DNA of 64,000 nucleotides. Origin: Pycnococcus provasolii (Eukaryota; Chlorophyta; Pseudoscourfieldiophyceae; Pseudoscourfieldiales; Pycnococcaceae). Below, piece by piece: positions 57,910-64,000 of the stretch. The translations under genes were made by a program, and so were the position numbers. The first letter of the stretch is position 1. Each line of letters begins with the position of its first letter. The DNA lies in the NCBI GenBank assembly GCA_938743325.2, contig OW568865.1:868001-932000 (forward strand), read 5' to 3'. A model generated the notes under the pieces. That model worked only from the letters and a program-made list of their open reading frames with translations. It made no database searches and was not told the origin of the DNA.

Positions 57910-58930
57910 TGGGACAGGGGATTGGGACGGGTTTTTTCTTCCCTTAAGACCGATGTGAGAAAAGCCCGTCTGAAAAGGTACCCGGGTAATGGGGAATAAT
58001 GGGCAGTCCAGTCAACTCCCTCCGGCCTCCGGCATAACTCGATAACCACTCGGCCTCGATCGATAAACTTTAAGGGTCCCAGTTACCTTAAGCAAGGTCC
58101 ATACCTTTACCACCCTGTGCCTGTGGTAATAAATTTTAAGGTTGAGCCACTCACTTGGTACAGTAAAACTGTCCTTTACGGGAGGTTTGGACAGGTAAGA
58201 AACCATTTTGTTCTTTTTTTCTTTGAAGTACCACGCCTTTGGTCCATGCCTTGCTCGTGTCCCATGCCTTGCTCGTGTACATAGTTCTTACATACCACTT
58301 GCAAGCTCGGGCCAAACGTCGGGATCAATCAATTAGACTTCAGTTGGCTCATGTGCCTTTAATGCACCTCTTTAATGCTCATTTTTCGAGCATCGGTCTG
58401 AAGTCCCAACGCATCTGTTAGTCCTATTCAGGTCGGTCATTCCGAGAGTTCCCTTCGTTGTTCGCCAACGGTCATCTCTCTTCCTCCCTTGTAGGATCAC
58501 CGTACTGTAAAGTTTACCTGACAGTGACAGCCTGACCGCAGGGTTAGCAAGGTTTGCCGCAAACGGGTGCTTTGTTTGGCCACCTCCCGCAGCATCGTTT
58601 TTAGTGGTAGTAGTGATATCTCCAAACGCACACGAATATAAATACAGTACAGTCCCCCATGGCGACCAACACCTCTGAGAGAGAAACCGCGCCTTCTCCA
58701 GGTAAGTGGAAATCAGGCTTCACGGCTTCAGAGTTCAGACGACGACCCAGCAGTAGCATGACGGCAGTACATACGCCCACGAAGACGATCGCATACCACG
58801 GGGAAATTAGTACTACTGTAGAGATACAGGGCTGTGAGCCTGTGAATCTAATGAAATGCATACTAACTATTTGGTAGTACAGTATATACGTGGTGTTATA
58901 AGTAAAATTACAGTTCGTGGACGGACGGGT
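57910..58930. other. Intergenic interval with a doubtful small ORF
   Basis: About 1 kb with no recognised gene. A TATAAATA sequence at about 58637 precedes an ATG at 58659 whose frame meets GTAAGT at 58701, which could be a first exon (MATNTSERETAPSP), but no convincing second exon is found. On the opposite strand, 58601-58861, an 86-codon ORF with one hydrophobic helix (YAIVFVGVCTAVMLLLG) is equally possible. They overlap, so at most one is real. Confidence 0.35.
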
Positions 58931-60412
58931 TCAACGCGTGTACCACGTGGCCAGTTCGGGGCCATCGCTCTTGCCTTGTCGGCGGCGGCGGCGACGGCGA
59001 GCTTGCCGTACTTCGTTATTAGAAGTTGCGCTGCCACCGCGTCGACGAGGTCGTTGGCCTCCTTCGTTCGATGCGCTGCCACCCCGTCGGCGAGAACGCT
59101 GCTGGGTTCCATCGTTCGGCATAGCCAGCAAATTTCTTCTTCTCTGGCCATGATGCGGCATGCTAACAGGTTCCTGCGAGTTCAACCCCAACCCCAATGC
59201 GCGCTCGAGAGCGAGGTGATTCGTCAGCACGCTCGACTTCGGCAGAGGAGGCGCGTCCGGTAAATTCACGCCGACATCTGCCATGCGCCTGCGTAGGTCC
59301 GTGTCTGAAAGCACAGTCATATCGTATTGCGCGATCGGAACGGCGCTGCGGAAGGTATCACCAACCGAGCTGTGTGGCTGGTATCCTGGTATCCATGTGT
59401 GCACCCAATGGTGCGCGGTGTATGACGCGACATTGTCGCGTGGCGCCTGCACGTACCCTCGTCCGCGCAGCAACTCGCACTCCTGCTTGCGCTCAGCCAA
59501 TGCTGGTGCCGGCAAGTTGGGCTTGTCAATGTGCTTGCCGGTCAAGAGGTACTCTTCGCAAACCTCACGAACACGCCCGCCGAGCGCGCCAACATCAGCC
59601 GCAGGACTGAGCACTTCCACAGGAAGCATTGTGCACTGCTCGTCGACGTTAGGACGATTGCGTAGCTGGTGGTACACCTTCGAGAGCAGGCGCGGGCCTG
59701 TGAGGCTCACAGGATCGCCGTCACCACTATGAACGCTGCGCCTGATCTCCTCCAGTGCCATACGCCATAGCTCGTGTCCTGGCTTGCTCGCGAAGACGGC
59801 ATTCGACACCATCGCTCTGTGCGGCAGGCCCTCAAGGATTGCGCCGTGCGCCCTTGGCTCGGGCGTGACGACGCAGCTTGCAGTCCCAGCCATTCCGCCG
59901 ACGTCGAGCAGGCGTTCGAGCGGCTGGACGCTCTCGACGTCGACGTCGGCGTACACGCCTCCGTACGCGTCCATGAGCATGAGTCTGAGCATGTCTGCGC
60001 GCATGACGGGCCGTTTAAGTTTGCGGTATATGTCTGCGTAGCTCGGGTATCTTGCATTTACGAACTCCTCGGCGGCGTTGTCGTCCCAGAACGCGACGGT
60101 CCACGCGGGGTGGTTGACTCTGAACGTGCCCATAAGATTTTGCGCGAGCGGCGAGAGTCTGTGTGCTGCGGAGTAGGTTTGGTGCAAGACGCGAGGGATT
60201 CTCGCGTGAACGTCTGTACCTCCATGAGAGTCTGTTTCTTGCGTCTTGCGAAAGTGTAACGCCTGGTGATTGTTGTGGTGCACCATATGTGTCTGCACGG
60301 CTGCTTGTGTGTCTTGCGTGATCCACGGGCGCGCCTCTGCTGTCAATACGGGTTGGAAAGGAGGAGGTAAGGCTATCCATAGGAATACCCAAAGTATGAG
60401 TAAACTTTGCAT
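58931..60412 (-). CDS. GT32-type glycosyltransferase (DXD, type II membrane protein)
   Basis: A 493-residue protein with an N-terminal signal anchor (LLILWVFLWIALP), as in Golgi type II glycosyltransferases. The catalytic domain begins RIPRVLHQTY, continues with WTVAFWDDNAAEEFV and the DXD core MRADMLRLMLMDAYGGVYADVDVES, the metal- and sugar-nucleotide-binding signature of the GT32 (OCH1-like) family. Further blocks are SNAVFASKPGHELWRMAL and TGPRLLSKVYHQLR. GT32 enzymes add mannose or other sugars to glycans; the acceptor here is unknown. The C-terminal 75 residues are Arg-rich (RRRRRRRQG) with two RRRGGSA repeats, beyond the usual domain. Start is the ATG at 60412. Confidence 0.88.
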   Translation of the reverse strand: MQSLLILWVFLWIALPPPFQPVLTAEARPWITQDTQAAVQTHMVHHNNHQALHFRKTQETDSHGGTDVHARIPRVLHQTYSAAHRLSPLAQNLMGTFRVNHPAWTVAFWDDNAAEEFVNARYPSYADIYRKLKRPVMRADMLRLMLMDAYGGVYADVDVESVQPLERLLDVGGMAGTASCVVTPEPRAHGAILEGLPHRAMVSNAVFASKPGHELWRMALEEIRRSVHSGDGDPVSLTGPRLLSKVYHQLRNRPNVDEQCTMLPVEVLSPAADVGALGGRVREVCEEYLLTGKHIDKPNLPAPALAERKQECELLRGRGYVQAPRDNVASYTAHHWVHTWIPGYQPHSSVGDTFRSAVPIAQYDMTVLSDTDLRRRMADVGVNLPDAPPLPKSSVLTNHLALERALGLGLNSQEPVSMPHHGQRRRNLLAMPNDGTQQRSRRRGGSASNEGGQRPRRRGGSATSNNEVRQARRRRRRRQGKSDGPELATWYTR

Positions 60413-60834
60413 ACGTCTGCGAATACTGTATTAGTGGTATGCCCTTTGCAACGGACACAACAAAGGGCCGCCAGTGCTGCTGAGCTAGGAGCACGCTGGC
60501 CAGGCACCAGGCACACCAGCAACACGTGTGAACACGCCCAGTCAACGTCGTCAAACACTTCGTTGCCTGGCGATGACGACGAGTTTTGACCTGGGCACGT
60601 GGGGGACGAACTTCCTAGGGGTTGGGAGTGCGCGAATCGGTGCGCAGGAAAACGACTAGAATGGGATGGGCGAAAACCAAACAAATACTGTGACGAGCGA
60701 GACAACAACAAAGTGTCCCGCTGAACCAGTAGTTACAAATGTACAAAGAAACGGCTTAATCCCAAAGGCTTTCATATATATGGTTTTCATCACCATCATC
60801 ATCACGGTGCGCCGCCGCTAAAACATCAAATGTG
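60413..60834. other. Intergenic interval
   Basis: No convincing coding or RNA features in the 420 bp between two minus-strand genes. It should hold the promoter of the GT32 gene. Confidence 0.5.
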
Positions 60835-61056
60835 CTAAAACATCCCGGAAGCAGACATGGATGCAGCAGCGATACCACCCGCCGAGGAACCACCCGAGGA
60901 GGTTTGCGTCAAGAGAGCGAGAGCGGTTTCCATCTTCGAACGAGCTAACCCTAAAGTTTCAGGATCAGGAGACACATCATCAAGCAGGTCCACCGCCTCG
61001 CGCGTCAGCTTCTGCGCCGCCACCGTTGACGAAACGCTAGGCATGAACCCGGGCAT
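60835..61056 (-). CDS. Possible small helical protein (73 residues)
   Basis: From the ATG at 61056 the frame encodes MPGFMPSVSSTVAAQKLTR, an amphipathic helix, and a Ser/Gly/Ala-rich tail (SGGSSAGGIAAASMSASGMF). The frame extends upstream but without an ATG. The central two helices (VAAQKLTREAVDLLDDV and LARSKMETALALL) resemble no family I can name. It could be the last exon of a spliced gene. Real or not is uncertain. Confidence 0.35.
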   Translation of the reverse strand: MPGFMPSVSSTVAAQKLTREAVDLLDDVSPDPETLGLARSKMETALALLTQTSSGGSSAGGIAAASMSASGMF

Positions 61057-61301
61057 CTTCGGAGGCTTCGGAGAGGAGCAGGAGCACGAAATGAGGGAGG
61101 GGGAGACGAAAGGGCGAAGGGGATCGACCAACGAAATGGACGTCCCAGTGGGATCCCAGGGTGAAACCCAGCTAGTCAGGGGATCCGTCTGTGCACGATC
61201 GATCTAGTAAGAAAAGGGGCAAGCATCTCCATAGTCTATTTCTTGTTTACATACCTACCATCCTGTAAGGGGGTGGTTCTTTCGTGACTCGTGAGTCACA
61301 T

Positions 61302-63962
61302 TCAATACTTTTTAGGAGAAAACGAGCGCTGTGCCGACGACGACACGGAGTGTAAGCTCGGAGTGTAAGCGCTCGGCGGCGGGGGACGACGCGTGCGTAC
61401 ACGTGGAGTTGGGGATGATGCCGCTGCAGACGTTGCCGTTGGACTCACGACGTACAGCCTAGATCCTAAGCGGCCAAGCGTGGGCGTACGAGGGGGCAAA
61501 GGGGGCATCGCCGATGATCGCGGCGTGCTTGGCCATCCTGCCGCGGCAGCCATCAATGCCGATTCGGGACGAAGCACAGGAGCCTCGGCGACCAGCTCCG
61601 CGCTCTCGCACGCCCACGCGACGTCCGCCACCAACGTCTGCAGCGCCTTAAGAGCTGCACCGAATGGCGCAGTGTCTTCGCCGTCGAATCTTCGAAATCT
61701 TCTAATGGCGATGGCCGCATCTTCGACGAGAACTCGACTGTTGGGAAGCGACGCCGAAAGCATGCCGCGAAGGTGACGTGCGAGACGGCCGTGAATCGTC
61801 ACTTGCACCCATGCTGCGGTTGAACGGCGAAGACGCGCACGACGCACTGCCATGGGAACGTACGCGAGCACGCGAGAGCATCGTCGGCAACGGCGCCACG
61901 CGAATAGGATGCGGCGCATTGAGGCACCTCGCACGCACCGAAGGCCCGCGCTCTCAAAACGTGACTGCCATGACGCGGCGATGCGTCCCAGCGCCCATGC
62001 TCGCCATCGCACGAACACGGGGGCTGTCAGCATCCGGCGCATGAGCGCCTTCACCGCGATATGCACCGTCGAAGCTCGGTTGCGATCAATGCGCACCGCG
62101 TGAGATGCCATGCTCCAGCGACGCAGCCAGACGCGCGCGAGGCGAGCAAGACGAAGCGCATGTCGGCACAACACGAGCCGGTCAGCGCGGCTGCTGCTGA
62201 CCACGGCGCCAACGGGAACGCGTCTGCACATACCCCCGAGAACACTCGCCGGCGCAGGCATCCACGCTCGAGGGCGACTGGGTGGTGGAGGCGTTGCATG
62301 GCGCCACGCAGCCAGGTAGCGCCTGGCGGCGCGAACTTGCATCTGACGAAGCATACTTCGCCATCCTGCGAGACGCGATACCAGCGATTGCCAATGAAGA
62401 AGCTGGATGTGCGCGGAACGTACGCTCAAGCGATGCCGTAGCGCATTCGCTCGGGCGCGCACCGTGTGACGTCGAGTGAGGACACGGCGCCATCCGCGAA
62501 AGCCACGTGCTATTGCGTGTAGATTCCCACGGCGGTGCCAGATGGAAGTCCAAGCTCGTGTGTTGCGCACGGCATGCACCACCCAACGCCAGCTGCTCCA
62601 GCCAAGTCGCAGCATCCTCGCACGAACGAAGGCGCTCGATCGCGCGGTGCGGAAGCGACGCTGCCTCCGCTCCTGCACGCGACAAATCCAAGCGCACATC
62701 ACAGCATAGCGCGTCTTGGCAGCACGTCGAGCAACCGCCAGCGATGCGGCACGCTTCTGCTCGCGTTCGCGCCACCGGCGATTGAGTCGTGCCATGTGTT
62801 GCCACATAAATAGCGCCTTCGCCAATGCGACGCGAGGAAGTGACGAGCTTGATGGAGCGGTAGCGTCATCAGCGGAAGTCACCGCGGAAGCAAATGCCTC
62901 TGCCGCCGCCGTTGCCGCCATAGGGGCACGTCGCATCCTCTCTGTCACATGCTGAAGGGCGCGCTCGAGGCGCGCCACCTCAGCACGCGCTGCAGCTGCC
63001 TCGGAAGATTCCGCGCTGTTCGCTTGCTCTGCGGCAACTGCAGCCTTGCGCGCCTCCGCCGCCTCGTGCTTGGTGTGCACCCACTTGTTGCGCAATGCCG
63101 TCACCGCGTCCTTGGTTGCCGCCAGCTCTGCTTCGGTTCGTGCCAGCTTAGCCTCCGACGTGGCCATCCGTTTGGCGTAGGTGTCCAGCGCACCCATGGC
63201 ATCGAATGCTCGTCGTGCCGACTTGGGACTGGATAGCGTGCCGCGCAGCGACACGCGCATTGGTGAGGTTTCCTCGAGATCGCCATTGTATTTCGAGCGT
63301 AGTGTTGTGGGCGTGGAAGGGTATGCATGCGATCGCGGAGTCGCCGTTGGCGTGTGCGGCATAGCTCGGCGTATCCCCTCGCGCAGACGAGCAAGCTCAG
63401 CCTCCGCCGCACCAGCCTGCACGTCGCGCGCAGCCAACGCTTCTTCGGATGCCGCCGCACGAGCGCGCCACCGTTCAACCTCAGATGTAAGTCTGGCCCT
63501 TTCTGAAGTCTCCGTCGCAAGAGCCGCTTCGCTGTTCTGAGCAGCAGCTACCGACGCACGAATATTCGAAAGCTCGGCGTCGTACTGGGCGACCGTGCCG
63601 GTCAATGTGGTCACGATTGACTTTAGCTGCTGCTTTTCTGCCTGCAGCTGCTGTAAATTTGTTGCGGGCGGCAGTTCTTCCGCCTGCACAGCCACACTGG
63701 TGGCAGCGCTCGTAGAGGCGCGATTGCCACTTTCATGTCTCTCCTGTTCTGATCGAAGCTGTTGTCGTTCCAACGAGAGTTCTATTCGTTCCAATGCAAG
63801 ATGCTCCTTATCCGACGTGAGCTGCTGTCGTTCCAATGCAAGATGCTCCTTATCCGACGAGAGCTTCGCGTACTCCAGTGCAAGCCTCTCTCGCTGCGTA
63901 TCGTCCACGAATTCAGATTTCGTGGCCCCTTCCGGATAACTTATCGGCGTCTTCTCCGGCAT
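61302..63962 (-). CDS. Coiled-coil and Sfi1-like repeat protein
   Basis: An 886-residue protein from the ATG at 63962. Residues about 20-330 are a long coiled coil rich in Glu, Gln, Arg and Leu (KEHLALERQQL repeated, then SEVERWRARAAASEEALAARD). Residues about 370-700 are extremely basic with a Trp every 20-30 residues (ALFMWQHMARLNRRWRERE, RLGWSSWRWVVHAVR, ARGFRGWRRVLTRR, AARRYLAAWRHA), the pattern of Sfi1 centrin-binding repeats. The C-terminus is Pro/Ser/Thr-rich (PPLPPRTPTLGRLG). It resembles Sfi1-like basal-body components, though a coiled coil this long at the N-terminus is not typical. This is the second Sfi1-like gene in the window, with CEP76 as a third centriole-related gene. Confidence 0.72.
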   Translation of the reverse strand: MPEKTPISYPEGATKSEFVDDTQRERLALEYAKLSSDKEHLALERQQLTSDKEHLALERIELSLERQQLRSEQERHESGNRASTSAATSVAVQAEELPPATNLQQLQAEKQQLKSIVTTLTGTVAQYDAELSNIRASVAAAQNSEAALATETSERARLTSEVERWRARAAASEEALAARDVQAGAAEAELARLREGIRRAMPHTPTATPRSHAYPSTPTTLRSKYNGDLEETSPMRVSLRGTLSSPKSARRAFDAMGALDTYAKRMATSEAKLARTEAELAATKDAVTALRNKWVHTKHEAAEARKAAVAAEQANSAESSEAAAARAEVARLERALQHVTERMRRAPMAATAAAEAFASAVTSADDATAPSSSSLPRVALAKALFMWQHMARLNRRWREREQKRAASLAVARRAAKTRYAVMCAWICRVQERRQRRFRTARSSAFVRARMLRLGWSSWRWVVHAVRNTRAWTSIWHRRGNLHAIARGFRGWRRVLTRRHTVRARANALRHRLSVRSAHIQLLHWQSLVSRLAGWRSMLRQMQVRAARRYLAAWRHATPPPPSRPRAWMPAPASVLGGMCRRVPVGAVVSSSRADRLVLCRHALRLARLARVWLRRWSMASHAVRIDRNRASTVHIAVKALMRRMLTAPVFVRWRAWALGRIAASWQSRFESAGLRCVRGASMRRILFAWRRCRRCSRVLAYVPMAVRRARLRRSTAAWVQVTIHGRLARHLRGMLSASLPNSRVLVEDAAIAIRRFRRFDGEDTAPFGAALKALQTLVADVAWACESAELVAEAPVLRPESALMAAAAGWPSTPRSSAMPPLPPRTPTLGRLGSRLYVVSPTATSAAASSPTPRVRTRRPPPPSAYTPSLHSVSSSAQRSFSPKKY
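63774..63870. repeat. Tandem repeat in the coiled-coil coding region
   Basis: The phrase CGTTCCAATGCAAGATGCTCC followed by TTATCCGACG occurs twice in 45-bp register (about 63789-63820 and 63834-63861). It encodes KEHLALERQQL-type heptad copies. Confidence 0.75.
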
Positions 63963-64000
63963 CGTGACTTGTGCCCCATTTTGTATGGCGGCTGAAGGTG

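Noticed and set aside
58601-58877. Overlapping small frames on both strands, one with a membrane helix and one with a TATA-like box
   Set aside because: Neither has a family match or a convincing exon partner; left as a doubtful note in the intergenic entry.

Overview
This is nuclear DNA of a eukaryote, most likely a unicellular green alga (prasinophyte-like), though another starch-making alga cannot be excluded. The clues are a glucan-water-dikinase-type starch protein, short spliceosomal introns with CTAAC branch points, GPI-anchor and DHHC enzymes, a CEP76-type centriole protein and two Sfi1-like centrin-binding proteins (so the cell probably builds centrioles or flagella), and internal CCCTAAA (TTTAGGG-type) telomere-like tracts. 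Coding sequence is GC-rich and mostly intronless. Genes are dense and lie on both strands.

Layout. 1-5000: end of a membrane acyltransferase-like gene (+), a PIG-V GPI mannosyltransferase (-), a DIRS/PAT-like retroelement copy just upstream of PIG-V, and an unassigned gene remnant. 5-11 kb: a very long Calx-beta/multi-membrane-span protein (-). 11-12.7 kb: gene-free. 12.7-16.6 kb: a glucan water dikinase relative that ends before the catalytic domains (+). 16.9-17.9 kb: cyclophilin (-). 18-19 kb: a near-perfect 425-bp inverted repeat. 19.2-22.3 kb: PCIF1-type cap m6Am methyltransferase homologue and an Ldh2-type malate/lactate dehydrogenase (+). 22.3-26.7 kb: DHHC palmitoyltransferase and CEP76 homologue (-). 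27.6-28.3 kb: small Cys-rich protein (+). 28.4-32.2 kb: Sfi1-like/zinc-finger protein (-), then a minisatellite. 33.4-35.2 kb: PP2A scaffold subunit A (+). 35.6-39.2 kb: a fusion of a BPI/LBP-like lipid-binding domain with PqiA-like membrane domains (-). 39.7-40.3 kb: probable mitochondrial HMG-box protein (-). 40.4-43.5 kb: second DIRS/PAT-like copy (+). 44.7-53.4 kb: a 2903-residue EF-hand protein (-). 53.6-57.9 kb: an apparently complete DNA transposon of ISL2EU type encoding a DDE transposase and, convergently, a FEN1/EXO1-like nuclease with a SWIM zinc finger. 58.9-60.4 kb: GT32 glycosyltransferase (-). 60.8-64 kb: a small protein and a coiled-coil/Sfi1-like protein (-).

The two strongest observations are the transposon, which carries a FEN1-SWIM protein where animal ISL2EU elements typically carry a YqaJ nuclease, and a set of three 71-83 bp introns in unrelated genes that share sequence along much of their length (an introner-like family). 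Other notable points are the dikinase relative without a catalytic half, the altered NPPF motif of the PCIF1 homologue, and the lipid-binding/PqiA fusion.
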